DNA of 64,000 nucleotides from Ciona intestinalis (GCF_000224145.3 NC_020172.2:2441962-2505961), one strand, 5' to 3'; positions 11,728 to 23,718 are shown, counted from the first letter of the stretch. Notes: generated by a model not told the origin, from the sequence alone. A program made the numbers and translations.

Positions 11728-13695
11728 ATGTTACATGACCTGCTGTTCGCGTTATCTGGATATCCAGGTGATATTTTCAAAGAAACGACTTCAGGCAAAG
11801 TAGAAGTAGCCGCTGGAATACCAAACTTATCTCCAAATGAAACATCTGCCCTTAACTATTTATTACATCTCTCCACAAGATACATATTCTTTAAAAAGTT
11901 TATTTCTTGCAACACTTCAGCAATAACTCTTCCTGGTCAAGAGGTTTCAAGCGATGGGTTAAAAAGAGGTTGCTATCTGAAAGCTTTTTGCTCCGGTCTA
12001 GAGCATGTGTTAACGCCGTACCGTGAGTGTTTGCTAAATATTGAAAAGGAAATTTTAAAGGACTTACATCTTTCTCTGCTGTTTGTGCAACAGGAGACAG
12101 ATAATTACCATTATTTATTTGATGCTCTTTATGATGTTATAACCACCATTAAGTCTCGAAAAGCCCATGGTTGTCAGATCTTGGAAGCACTGGCACGTGC
12201 GAGTGTATGTGGCAATGAGTTCGTGCGAGATTCAATTCTAGCAATAACACAGAGATGCCATGTTGTCATGTACAACCAATTATCATCCTGGCTTCTCCAT
12301 GGTATACTGATAGATAGACATCTTGAGTTTTTTATCGAAGAAACTTTCGAAATTAGTCGAACAAATGACACAAATGAAGATGAATTTGAAGAGACATCCA
12401 TTGTTCAACAAAAAGATAAATTCCAGCTTCGTCTTTCATTCCTGCCTTCATACATTGCACCTCGTGTTGCAAATGTGATTTGTTTTGTAGGTACATCACT
12501 TCATTTATTTGAATCGGATGGAAAAAATCACACTTTTGGGTCCACTTCTTGTAAGACAGTTAAGAAAAAGTCTTCAGATCTTCAGAGCATTTTGCAAGGA
12601 AAAGACACTGAGTTCGTTGCTGATTTAAACGCACTAAAACAAGCAAAAGAGTTTATTAACCAAGACTTTGAAATATGTATTGATAAGATAAGATCAGTGG
12701 TGGCAAGGGAGCTTTGGGAGTTGTGTGTGGAGCATGCGCAGTTGGTTTCAAACCTGTACATGTTGAAAGATTTTTACTTACTTGGGAGGGGAGAACTGTT
12801 TCTCGTGTTTTTAGATGAAGCTGGTCCAATATTAAAGAACCCGCCATCCAGGGTAACTCAACATGATGTCCAGCAAGCTTTTTTAAGATCTGCAGCCAAA
12901 ATTCAAATGGAGGATGAAAAACCATTTGATTTATTTTCACTAACCATCACGCAAAAGCAAGCAAACAGATCTACATCCTTTGTAAGCGTTGATAAGATGG
13001 ACACAGGCTGGGCATGTCTTGGAATGGATTTTAAAGTCACTTGGCCTCTGCATACAGTGTTTAAACCTGCAGTACTTGAGAAATACAACCACTTGTTTAA
13101 GTTCTTATTGAGAGTTAAGCGTACGCAAGCGGCTCTTCAGCGGATATGGCTCACTCAAATGGAGGCGCGACAAGGTAAGGATAACTCAGAAGATTATCCT
13201 GACAGTGATGATGCTACTACCGAGATGCTGCAGTGGAAATGTAGAAGGGACATGCAGTATTTTGTCGACAACCTCCAATATTATCTACAAGCTGATGTGT
13301 TGGAATCTCACTTTACACGACTGCTTGAAAAAATTAGAAACACATCAGAAAAGCAGAGAGACTTTGAAGCAATCACCACAGCTCACGATAACTTTCTTAA
13401 CGCACTACTCGCTCAATGCTTTGTCCTCTCAAACACGGTGTGCTCAAATCTCATAGAAATCCTTGATATTTGCCACCAGTTCTGCGAGCTAATGACAGCT
13501 TCTCCTCTGCTACACTCAAAGGAACATATTCCACAACAGGTGCAGGAACTATGGAAACTTTTCTCAAACAAAGCAGTTGTATTCTTCCAAGTTCTCACTC
13601 GTGTTTGCACACACCAAGGCAACCCACACGTTGCTCAATTGACTCTTCGTTTGGATTACAATCGCTATTTCTCATCAATGACAATTAAAAAATAA
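11728..13695 (+). CDS. TUBGCP4: Gamma-tubulin complex component 4
   Basis: A single uninterrupted frame of 655 residues. The N-terminus MLHDLLFALSGYPGDIF matches vertebrate GCP4 (MIHELLLALSGYPGSIF), and similarity continues to LRLDYNRYFS near the end. Diagnostic GCP blocks include KAHGCQILE, MYNQLSSWLLHGIL, SFLPSYIAPRVA, KDFYLLGRGELF, VFKPAVLEKYNHLFKFLL and VDNLQYYLQADVLESHF. GCP4 is essentially the core GRIP1-GRIP2 fold; it binds gamma-tubulin and sits in the gamma-tubulin ring complex that nucleates microtubules at centrosomes. The length matches the human protein (about 667). Human TUBGCP4 has many exons, so the lack of introns is unusual beside multi-exon neighbours, but there is no sign of decay. 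Confidence 0.97.
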   Translation: MLHDLLFALSGYPGDIFKETTSGKVEVAAGIPNLSPNETSALNYLLHLSTRYIFFKKFISCNTSAITLPGQEVSSDGLKRGCYLKAFCSGLEHVLTPYRECLLNIEKEILKDLHLSLLFVQQETDNYHYLFDALYDVITTIKSRKAHGCQILEALARASVCGNEFVRDSILAITQRCHVVMYNQLSSWLLHGILIDRHLEFFIEETFEISRTNDTNEDEFEETSIVQQKDKFQLRLSFLPSYIAPRVANVICFVGTSLHLFESDGKNHTFGSTSCKTVKKKSSDLQSILQGKDTEFVADLNALKQAKEFINQDFEICIDKIRSVVARELWELCVEHAQLVSNLYMLKDFYLLGRGELFLVFLDEAGPILKNPPSRVTQHDVQQAFLRSAAKIQMEDEKPFDLFSLTITQKQANRSTSFVSVDKMDTGWACLGMDFKVTWPLHTVFKPAVLEKYNHLFKFLLRVKRTQAALQRIWLTQMEARQGKDNSEDYPDSDDATTEMLQWKCRRDMQYFVDNLQYYLQADVLESHFTRLLEKIRNTSEKQRDFEAITTAHDNFLNALLAQCFVLSNTVCSNLIEILDICHQFCELMTASPLLHSKEHIPQQVQELWKLFSNKAVVFFQVLTRVCTHQGNPHVAQLTLRLDYNRYFSSMTIKK

Positions 13696-13915
13696 CTTCT
13701 TTGTTTATTTGTCCTAGTTGTGTAGCAAGCATATATAACTGGCTAATATTGTTCAAAAACTTCTGTTAGTTTTTTTACCGTATTTCTGAACCTTGTTTAA
13801 GTAGTTTTGTAATGAATATTAATATGATCAGTGCCTAGCTTCCCCGTTTCATATACCTTATTTTTATAGTTCCACTACTGTATGTAGGGCCATTTATTGA
13901 GCATAAAAAGCTAAT

Positions 13916-16900
13916 ATGCCGGAAAGAGACCTAAACTTTGTAAGTACATTTTGTAACTTTTAACTGCATGTTTACCAAAATGTTTTAGGTACCTGTTTTT
14001 TTTAATGTTTTCCCAATTGTCAAGATTGTACAATAGTACAATATATAGATATATATACTTGTGCCAAACAAAATCAATAACAATTAGTAGGCTGCTGCTA
14101 CCAGAAGGCATTAACAGATACCTGCTTGTTGCTGTATTATATATAATATGTGTATATTTTTTATCCCAATTGCTCTTCCGATTTTGGTTGTATTTCGTAC
14201 CCCCTTTTTCCCTATACAAACAGTCAAACACTGGTTTAATGTCTATTACATCCCAATCAAAATTAAGCTTCATATTTCAAAAAAAAACTTACTGCAGGAA
14301 ATGCTCCCAAACACAGTTTTATAAATTTTCAATTACCAATACATAACTAAAGTATAACTTCCAATTTCAACATAATGTTTGACTTTAGCATGAAGATGAC
14401 TTGCCATATGAAGAAGAAATTCTTAGAAATCCATATTCCGTTAAATGTTGGTTACGATATGTTGAACATAAAGAAGGATCACCTGCTAAAGAGGTTTGGG
14501 TCCTTTCTCTATTCTGTTTTAGTTAAATAAATTTTAATTATTTTATCGCAAACTAAATATCTATTTATAACATATATCTACCTATATTTTTAATTAATAT
14601 TTTCATTTATAAAAAAATTTAATTTATTTTTAGTTGTGAGTATAACTTTGGCAGAAAATTTATTAAATTACATTTTAAAAATATGTAATATAGTGCATTT
14701 ATTATTGTTAAAATTTGCTCATCAGGGTCTTAAAATTGCACTTTTTTAGTATTGCTTTATTTTAACTTAGTTGTTTTGAGTTATTTTATATTTAGATCAA
14801 CATGGTATTTGAGCGAGCCCTAAAAGAACTTCCAGGTAGTTACAAACTGTGGTACGCTTATCTAAGATTGCGACGATCACAGTTGAAGGGACTTTGTATA
14901 AATGATCCGATGTATGAAGACGTCAACAATGCACACGAACGTGCGCTTGTCTTTATGCATAAGGTAATACTGAATATTAAATAGTAAATACCAAAGACAC
15001 CAAACCTGGGGTGGCAGAGTTGGCAGGCCTACCCTGAAATTTTCTGCTGTGCATTATTCTGTAAACATTAAAACAATTTTTTTTAAGAAGAGTGCGCATC
15101 TAACTATCTCTGCCTTCCTTGCGTTATAAAAAGTTCGGCGCCAATGGTGCATATCAAATATGGCTTGTTATCTTATGTTCTGTTACATAAATCAGAGAAG
15201 AAGTAAATAAGAGTTTTTAAACATATGTATATAATAAGGAATCCTGTCACTTACCTATATTGTTTCATGCTAATTGACCTGATAGGTCTGTGTTGTGTAA
15301 TGAAAGGACAACCTAACAGTTGTTGCCCCTATTACATGAGTTATGTGGCAGAATAATAACATTGATAAACCACATACTTGCATAAGCCAAGTTCATAGTT
15401 CTTGCAGGTTACATTTTGAGTAACTTTTGATATTAATTTCTTCAGATGCCACGAATTTGGATTGATTATTGTAAACTCCTCGTAGAGCAAATGAAGCTGA
15501 CACGAATCAGACGAACATTTGATCGCGCACTACGTGCTCTCCCTATCACACAACACACACGAGTGTGGCCGCTCTATTTAAACTTTGTCAAGAAGTATCC
15601 AGTTCATGAAACAGCTGTGAGGGTCTATAGGAGAATGCTAAAAGTAAGGACTTTTATTTTTTGTGGGTACGGTTGGGGTTTTGGTCAGATTTGGCCTATT
15701 ACCTAAAAATCGATGGAGTCCGAGACAGAGCGGAACCAGTTGCATGAAAGACTTAAATATGCATCCCGGGTGCTGGGGTAAGGGGCCAAATTTGGCCTAA
15801 ATCCCAGGTCCGTGACCCACAAAAAAAAGAATAGAATCATACAACTAATCTTACAGAATATACAGCATATTTAAATATCACAACATTTTAACATCCTTTT
15901 TAGACCACCTTATCTAGCTATAAAGTTAGCTACTTAGGTTATACTGTTCGTAGGTAAACTTTAAAATGCAGGGGTGGCATGATAGTTGGACACTCAATTC
16001 TGTGCAACCAAAGCTTGTTGGTTGTATTGTTTAGACTACTGATTAATGGAGTGTTAAACTTTTTAGTATAGGCCTGGTCCACTGTTCGCCTGTATGCCAC
16101 AACAGGTTTGGTGCCCATGGCTTTATTTTGTTACTAACCAAGATATTTTATTCAAGTTACAACCTGAAGATGCGGAAGACTACATTGAATATTTGATTTC
16201 TATTGATCGACTTGATGAGGCTTGCGTTAAACTTGCGGAAATTGTAAACGACGAACATTTCTTGTCTAAGGTTGGTTAATATGAAACAGCCAATATTATA
16301 CATTGTGATAAATGACTAATTTAATAAACTGTCATATCTTTCTTGGTACTTGTTTACTCAATACAGTTCTTGTAATAAGAGGGTCTGCTACATTGGAAAA
16401 TGCATCCATACATTTAAGTTCGCAATCTAATAAATAGTCTGCTGCTGTTGCATAACATAGTACTTTACCAATTTTAAGCATATTTATTTAGTAGCCTATT
16501 GGAAAAGAAGCATATATTAACCGATTGTTTGTTGTGCTTATATACTTATTCATCAGTATTAAAAACCAAATTTAATATTCCTAAATAATTTTTTTTACTC
16601 ACAGCGGGGCAAGTCGAACCACGCATTATGGCACGAACTGTGCACCCTAATTTCTCGCAATCCTGATAAAGTTCATTCATTAAATGTGGAAGCAATCATC
16701 CGTGGTGGGTTGAAACGCTTCACTGATCAGCTTGGACAACTGTGGTGTTCGCTTGCTGATTATTATACAAGGAGTGGTTTGTTTGAAAGGGTGGGTAATA
16801 GGTTTTAAATAAGGAGAAATGACTTTTTTTGTGCAATGCTATTCTCACACTCACTTTATTTTCTCTGTGGTAAAGTGGGGTGTATGTTTCATTGAGCAAG

Positions 16901-19900
16901 ACACTTATCGGCAATTGCCCTAGCTCAGTTGTCACTAATGAGTTGTCTAAATTGTGAGTCATGCAGAAAAAAATGATACATATACTACATACCTAAATTT
17001 GTTGATAGTATATGTATGTTTTGGATTAAGTACCACAGCCCCAGTAAATGTAATGTCTTTGAAAAACCTCAAAATTAAGGCACCACACTGCAGTGTACAT
17101 TAGTACATTACCGATTGATTGTTCTGAATTGTATATAAATATCTATATACATACCAGGGCCATCATCTTACTTATAAACCTGGCTTTTCTGTTCAATATG
17201 ACCTATTATGTTTCATCATATAATAGGCAAGAGACATATATGAAGAAGCGATTGAAACTGTGACCACAGTGAGAGACTTCACCCAGATATTTGATGCTTA
17301 TGCTCAGTTTGAGGAGACCGTTATATCAAGTAAGATGGAACAAATGACAAACAATCCATCAGATGACCAGGATGAAGGTGGTTTGGATGCTTAATATGTA
17401 ATTTATTATATTATGTTAGAGATTAAAACCTATTTTATCCTATATATGCGATCTTCATTGTGTAGTTTTTTTTTGTACTTCTAGATTTTAGTAGTGATTG
17501 TTTGTTTTTTTTGCTGGTATTATTTTTTTAAAAAAGGAGTAATAACCTTTTTTTAAAATAAAACAAAAAATTTGGGTTGCTCTATCTTATATGTATGCGG
17601 TTCTATGGTAATGTATCCAATGTCAAGGAAGTATAGCAAAAGGGGTTAGGGAAACAAAATACAAAGGTGGCAAGATGTAAAAAAGTGTTAAATTTGATGG
17701 ATTTAATTAAAGAGAAGTTTTGCTTTCTCCTTTTCAACTTATGTTCCTACAATTATAACAATGGCAACACTGACAGATGACACAGACATTGAACTTCGAC
17801 TTGCGAGGTTTGAACATCTCATGGACCGAAGACCTTTGCTGCTCAACAGTGTCCTGTTAAGACAGAATCCTCACAATGTATTGGAATGGCTCAAACGTGT
17901 GGAATTGTTTAAAGGTAAAAAGACCGTTACATGTGGTGATACAAAAGCTAGTCTTGTTATTTATGTTTGAGGTCCCATAAAGTTACTATAGAAGTGTTTA
18001 GTTGTTTAAAGGTAGGTGACATATTAGTGAATAATATTTACCAATACTAATACTATGTTATATAGAGTATATACTATTTTTACATTATCCCAAACAAATT
18101 TCATTTCACATATAGAATAAATTTCATTTTACCTAGAAACAAAAGTCATTTTACCTATGAAACAAAATTCATTTTAGCCATGAAACAAATTTCATTTAAC
18201 TATGGAACAAATTTCATTTTAACCATGTAACAAATTTCATTTAACTATGGAACAAATTTCATTTAACCATGGAACAAATTTTACTTTACCTATGAAACAA
18301 ATTTTACAGACCAGCCTCGAGAAATAATCAACACATACACTGAAGCAATACAAACTATTGATGTGAAGAAATCTGTTGGGAAACTTTACACCCTGTGGGT
18401 TTCTTTTGCAAAGTTTTATGAAAGCAACGATCAAATACAAGATGTGAGTCAATTATTAGTTTATATTTTCTCTTTAATAATGCATGTGCATTTGTCTAAA
18501 ACTCTAAATCTTATTCTTATGGGTCTTATTTGAAACAAGTTATTGCTTATTTAGGGGTGCTTTTAAAAGGCAAATTTAATCATATGTTGTGTATATGTCC
18601 ATAAAACAAGTGTTGTTAACCAAGTATAATACATTGTTTATTGCTTTTTTTAACCTTTCTTTGCTGTTCNNNNNNNNNNNNNNNNNNNNNNNNNNNNNNN
18701 NNNNNNNNNNNNNNNNNNNNNNNNNNNNNNNNNNNNNNNNNNNNNNNNNNNNNNNNNNNNNNNNNNNNNNNNNNNNNNNNNNNNNNNNNNNNNNGGTCAT
18801 GTATGCTGACCTGGAGGAAAGCTTTGGGACTTTGAAGGTAAGTTGTTGGTTGTTGTTGAAATTTACTGATACAAATGTAGTTATATTCTATTCTATGTGG
18901 GTAAGGTCCCACAGCGTGGGTTTTAGGATGTAGGCCAGGATTGGCTCATTACCCCAACACCGAGGGTGCTACTGCATGGATCTCCCTAGTTTAAGGAGCC
19001 TACCATAGTTTTTACTGTAAGAAGTTTTGGGAAAATACCGATCAAAATAATAAGTTAAAGCAAACACTTAATCTGTGTGGTATGCCATGTAAAAATTCCG
19101 GCAGTTTTTACTAATAAATGAAACAATGTTAATGGTGATGTAAATCATGCATTTATGCTGGTATAATTTGATTACTTTAAATGAAATGTTTGACCAAGTC
19201 TGAAACAGTTAGCGTTACTTTCACATAAAGGATTATAAACACATTAAAAATAAAATGTCTCAATAGCTTATTCGAATTCCCTAATTTTTGTATCTCCATG
19301 CTGTATCGGTTATCTTAAGATTGGAAATTTACTATTTCTTTCAACTTTACCACAGACATGCAAAGCAGTTTATGATAAAATCCTTGATCTACGGATCGCC
19401 ACCCCACAAATTATCATCAACTATGGAATGTTCTTGGAAGAAAATAATTATTTTGAAGATGCATTTAAGGTTTGTGTGAACTTCTATTTTTAATCTCTAT
19501 CTTTTAGTCTTGTAATGTTTTGCTAAACCATTATATTGTTTTTATTCAACTTGAGTGAGGCCTTGTGTCGTGTCAGGAAATTGAGATGTAGGCCGCAAAC
19601 AGTCACTGGAGAATATACCCGAATACATGTTATATACCTACTGTGGTGACATCCACAATTATATATATATTCTATGTGGATGAGGTACTGCAGCGTGGCA
19701 TGCCATGGCTCCTAGGATTTAGGCCAGGATTGGCCCATTGCTCCAACACCTGTTGTGCTACTGCATAGGCTTCACCAGTTTTTGGAGCCTGCTGCTTTGC
19801 CAAAGGTGGTATATATAATATTAATATGCTACAGAACTTTTGTCAGCTTAGTTATTAGGATTTACTACATGAACTTTTGCGAGGCAAATCTGAAATTTGA

Positions 19901-22750
19901 ATATCGGTATACTATCATAAATTTTTATTCCTATTTATTATTTTACCTTACTATTTCCCCCAGGCATATGAAAGAGGAGTTGCTTTATTTAAATGGCCGA
20001 ATGTTTATGATATTTGGAACACGTATCTCACAAAGTTTATTAAGAGATACGGGGGCAAGAAGTTGGAGAGGGCGAGGGATTTATTTGAGCAAGCACTTGA
20101 TGGCTGTCCAGCTAAGTTTGCTAAAAGTAAGTTTGTTTTCTTGTGTGTAGCTTTACTGTTTAGATAATTTTGTTTTTTACATGGTTTGGATATTTTTTGA
20201 GTAATTACTAATTTTGTTTGATTTTAAATTATTCATTTTGGTTATTTTACTAACCTTTTAAAATGCTGCATTTGTTGTATGTTTTATATTAAAGCTTAAA
20301 AATTATGTTTTTAGGACTAAATATGTTTGTTTTTTTTCTGATAGTGTAATATTAATATACACTTTATTACAGATCTATATTTGTTGTATGCTAAACTGGA
20401 AGAGGAATATGGATTATCAAGACATGCTATGGCTGTTTATGAAAGAGCAACCAAAGCTGTGTTAACAGATCAACGGTTAGTTGGATTAAGTTATAATAAG
20501 CTGACAAAGGCTAGCCAGAGTAAAACTTGATTGGTACTGGTTTTAACTGCATTTAACTGGTTTTGGGAAATTATTTTCAGACTAATACTGATGTTTATTG
20601 TCCATTCTTCCATTTAACATTGATTTATTCAGAACTGTAGTCTGGGTTTCGGAGTAACGCGTCACTCTGGCCTAAATCTCAGATCCGTTGACAAGGACGT
20701 TGTCCATATAGAATGGAATAGAACATTTACTTGAAAACTTCATTAACATTTTTTGCTTGAAACAACATAAATAAAACTGTTATACAGACATGAACTGTTC
20801 AACATATATCTACGTCGAGCTGCTGAGATATATGGAGTAACTCACACAAGACCAATATACGAGGTAACTGCTATTTACCAATTTATATGACATTATATAT
20901 GCACTGTTATTTTATCCTGAACTTTGTATTTGTAATAAATCTATATCATAAATTTGTGAGAGTGTGTATACCAATCCACTTATATTGTAACCAGTCTGAT
21001 GCTTCTATATATATGCATATACATATACAGCAAACTGTCAATTAGACAGAAATCAATTGAAGTTCTCCATTATTATTTTCACCAATCATGTTTAATTTTT
21101 ACAGAAAGCAATTGAAGTTCTCCCTGACGAACATGCTCGAGATTTTTGCCTCAGATTCGCTGATCTTGAACGAAAACTCGGTGAAATAGATCGGGCTCGT
21201 GCCGTGTATGCTCACTGTTCGCAAATGTGTGACCCGAGGGTAAGCTCTAATGTCTTATGAATACTATATAAAATGTATGCAGACTTATAATAGCCAAGCA
21301 GTTTGTATCTAAAGAAATGCAACAAGCGTAAAATATTGGGCCTGGTTCTGTGTGGGAATTCTAAATGAATTCCAAAAAATAAGAATGAATGAAAAAGTAT
21401 CTACAGTGACACAATGTTTAGGCACTTGCTTAGAGTGTGCATAATATGTTATAGATGTATACAACTCTAGGAAATATGTGGATTGGGAAATATCTATATT
21501 TCTACTCTAGATTAATAATGGCCTTCAACGAGTCATGTCAGAAGAGATTACTGTATAAAATATCTGATTCACTGCTTAAATTTGTATAAATACTTAATTA
21601 CAGACAAGTGCCAACTTCTGGGAAGCTTGGAAGTCGTTTGAAGTTAAACATGGTAACGAAGATACAGTTCGTGAGATGCTTCGAATAAAGAGAAGTGTTC
21701 AAGCTACTTACAATACCCAGGTATTGTTTTTATAGGTTGCACAAATAATTTTTAAAAGAGTTAATATGATAGAACCATACCGAACATTTTTTCATTTTTT
21801 TTGTTTATAGTTACTAACTTGTAACTTACTGTTATGTCTTTTTACGATGTGTTATATTACTTTGAACATAATTACCAAAAGCAAGACAAACTAAAGTCAT
21901 TTTTTTGTATTGCTTTCTTACTAATTTATCAGTCAAGCCTCTGCTAAAAATATGTTATGTTATGTTATGTTACAGGTTAACTATATGTCAGCACAAATGT
22001 TGGCAGCTGCTGGAAATCTTACAGGTAAGATCAAAAAACAACTGTATATTCTGTTGTTTTCTTTGAAGAGTTAGTAAAAGGTAGTTCATGTTATAATGAC
22101 TATCCTTTCACTGCCATGTGCGGTTAAAAAAATTACATTTATTCGTTCAACACAGGCACTACATCTGACCTTACCCCTGATGGTAACCTTGACAACGATG
22201 GAATGAAACTTCTTGAACAAAAAGCAAGTCACGCTGCTGCAAGGGCAAACCAGGAAGAAATGAAACCAAATAAAGGAATTCTGTTTGTTAGGTAAGTGTT
22301 TGAAAACTAACGACCAACGAAAAACTTAACGGAGTAAAAAGTTTTTTAAAAGGCTTTTAACTATACTTTCTATGTTAAGTTGAAACAAGAAGCAAATGTT
22401 ACTTTTTACTGTTGATTTATTACAGGAGTGACAAACCACCTATGGAAACTGAAATCAGCCAAGTTCAGAATCCTGATGAAATTGACATTGATGATGATGA
22501 CAGTGAGACTGAAGATGGTATGTATATGTTGTGTTATGATTTTTTTAGGTTATATGATGTTTTTGTATGTTTTGTTATTATTTTCATTAGTTTTATGCTG
22601 CTTTTGTATGTTTTGTCACACATTAAATGATGTTTCACCTAAAAACAAAGCTTTAACTACTGTGTTGTAATTGTAACAGGGCCAGCCGTTATACAAAGAA
22701 AGATCGTACCAGATGAAGTGTTTGGTGGAATGAAAAAGGACGAGGATTAG
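13916..22750 (+). CDS. XAB2: XAB2 / SYF1, HAT-repeat pre-mRNA splicing and TC-NER factor
   Basis: Exons: 13916-13939, 14389-14493, 14796-14963, 15446-15643, 16157-16270, 16605-16790, 17227-17377, 17777-17914, 18310-18443, gap, <18795-18837, 19356-19469, 19964-20126, 20373-20475, 20788-20863, 21105-21239, 21604-21720, 21976-22024, 22156-22291, 22426-22517, 22680-22750. Phase is continuous except at the gap. Blocks such as [82 protein letters not shown] and [18 protein letters not shown] match human XAB2 nearly continuously. The protein is an array of HAT (half-TPR) helices in the Prp19-associated IBC complex, and it also binds XPA, CSA/CSB and RNA polymerase II in transcription-coupled repair. 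The tail is acidic ([11 protein letters not shown]). About 772 codons are visible and about 75 are missing at the gap; the human protein has 855 residues. Confidence 0.96.
15650..15830. repeat. Imperfect fold-back repeat in an XAB2 intron
   Basis: The left arm (tttttgtgggtacgg...cagatttggcctattacc) is repeated inverted on the right (ggtaaggggccaaatttggcc...ccgtgacccacaaaaa). Arms are about 45 bases and the spacer about 80. 'Ttggcctaaatccc' fragments recur near 20670 and 58975, so it belongs to a dispersed family. Confidence 0.55.
16835..16985 (-). mobile_element. SINE (tail type 1) fragment
   Basis: It shows 'caagacacttatcggcaattgcc' and 'cagttgtcactaatgagttgtc', the shared centre of the SINE family, then 'gtcatgcagaaaaaaatgata'. 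It lies in an XAB2 intron. Confidence 0.5.
18094..18309 (+). repeat. Minisatellite, about 25-base unit, about 8 copies, ending at a splice acceptor
   Basis: Repeats of 'aacaaatttcattttaccta' and variants ('accatggaacaaatttcat') run without a break up to the acceptor of the XAB2 exon at 18310. The last unit (gaaacaaattttacag) supplies the acceptor itself. Confidence 0.9.
18670..18794. other. Assembly gap (125 N) hiding XAB2 coding sequence
   Basis: The XAB2 frame is interrupted between ESNDQIQD (18443) and [12 protein letters not shown] (from 18795). Roughly 75 residues of the orthologue are missing, more than 125 bases can hold. Confidence 0.95.
18890..19010 (-). mobile_element. SINE tail fragment, type 2
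   Basis: 'Gggtaaggtcccacagcgtggg...gatgtaggccaggattggctcattacc...gggtgctac' is the reverse complement of the type 2 SINE tail. A sister copy lies about 780 bases downstream at 19668. Confidence 0.6.
19668..19800 (-). mobile_element. SINE tail fragment, type 2 (sister of 18890)
   Basis: It shares 'aggatttaggccaggattggc' in altered form and an extra 'ttggagcct' segment after 'gtgctactgcat' with the copy at 18890, in the neighbouring XAB2 intron. Confidence 0.6.
21046..21068 (+). repeat. Duplicated acceptor and exon start in XAB2
   Basis: 'Acagaaatcaattgaagttc' and the following 'tcc' repeat 21101-21123 (acagaaagcaattgaagttc...) with one mismatch, 55 bases upstream of the true exon start at 21105. 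The copy keeps the AG acceptor and the first codons (KSIEVL against KAIEVL). Confidence 0.85.
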
Positions 22751-23082
22751 TTTTGGATGATTTACAAAAGAAAAATCGTGTTTCATATTTGTATACTGCC
22801 GAAAACCAATAAAATAATACCTTTGCATATACTTTAACATTCCGTTTAAAAATTGACATACTTCATAACTTATTTAACGCGAAGTATAGGATGTACGTCC
22901 TGTTCCAATTAAAATACGGAAATTACCTCCCCGAATGTTTTCGAGTTTCTATGGCGGTAGGGTACCATAAAATCTCACGTTGAAAATGTCTGTGCGGATT
23001 CTGAACGGTTTCGATCTTTCGAAAAAACTTTATGATATCTGGACGCATCGAGGACTTCTAGTGTCAATATATATAACTGAAT
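22751..23082 (+). other. Short spacer between XAB2 and RPS12
   Basis: It holds the XAB2 3' UTR with its polyadenylation signal, then the presumed RPS12 promoter and 5' UTR. No other gene is seen. Confidence 0.7.
22808..22813 (+). promoter_or_regulatory. Polyadenylation signal AATAAA of XAB2
   Basis: AATAAA lies 58 bases after the XAB2 stop and before the RPS12 promoter region. Confidence 0.7.
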
Positions 23083-23499
23083 ATGTCTGACGGTGAAGGA
23101 GATGATGTTCCGGTCGCAGTACAACCCAGCGGTCCTATGGACCTTAATACAGCGCTTCAAGAGGTTCTAAAAACAGCAGTCATTAACGACGGTCTTGCCC
23201 GCGGCTTGAACGAATGTGCAAGAGCCTTGGATAAACGCCAGGCTCATCTTTGCGTTCTTGCTAACAACTGCGACGAACCCAGCTATGTGAAACTGATCGA
23301 AGCTTTGTGCAATGAGCATCAAATCAGTTTGATCAAAGTTGACGACAGCAAAAAGCTCGGGGAATGGGCCGGTCTTTGTAAAATCGACCAAGAAGGAAAA
23401 CCCAGAAAAGTGGTTGGCTGCAGCAGTGTTGTTGTACGCGATTGGGGCAAAGAAGGCCAAGCACATGACGTGTTGGCAGAGCACCTGAAGAAGGTCTAA
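23083..23499 (+). CDS. RPS12: 40S ribosomal protein S12 (eS12)
   Basis: One exon encodes 138 residues. [60 protein letters not shown] and [12 protein letters not shown] are near-invariant in eukaryotic eS12, a small-subunit protein of the L7Ae-like fold located in the beak of the 40S particle. The start follows the acidic N-terminus [10 protein letters not shown] usual for the family (MAEEG...). The coding region has no intron, unlike the human gene, yet it is intact. It sits 332 bases after XAB2 and 219 bases before PFDN6 on the same strand, so a polycistronic or closely spaced arrangement is possible. Confidence 0.98.
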   Translation: MSDGEGDDVPVAVQPSGPMDLNTALQEVLKTAVINDGLARGLNECARALDKRQAHLCVLANNCDEPSYVKLIEALCNEHQISLIKVDDSKKLGEWAGLCKIDQEGKPRKVVGCSSVVVRDWGKEGQAHDVLAEHLKKV

Positions 23500-23562
23500 A
23501 TGTCTCGCTATTTTGTTTTGTTCCAGTAATAACAACGGTATCGTACCCAGCATTTTACTGCG

Positions 23563-23568
23563 AATAAA
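23563..23568 (+). promoter_or_regulatory. Polyadenylation signal AATAAA of RPS12
   Basis: AATAAA lies 63 bases after the RPS12 stop codon and before the PFDN6 start at 23719. Confidence 0.75.
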
Positions 23569-23718
23569 TTCAAATGCGATGAAAATTTTGTGTTTTTGTT
23601 GACATTATAGATACAGCATTGTTAGTCAGGTTATGGTCCATAATTAGGAGCATTTTTACACTATTTCTGTGTTAACAAATGAATCTATTTTAGGAGTAAA
23701 TTAGGGCCTTATATAAAC

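Noticed and set aside
12174-13622. Antisense and shifted frames inside TUBGCP4
   Set aside because: Shadows of the 655-codon gene with no independent similarity.
18576-18933. Open frames crossing the second gap
   Set aside because: Artefacts of N; only the XAB2 frame from 18795 is supported by homology.
23083-23499. RPS12 as a processed pseudogene
   Set aside because: The frame is intact with family-invariant residues, there is no poly(A) tract or target duplication, and it has its own AATAAA signal.
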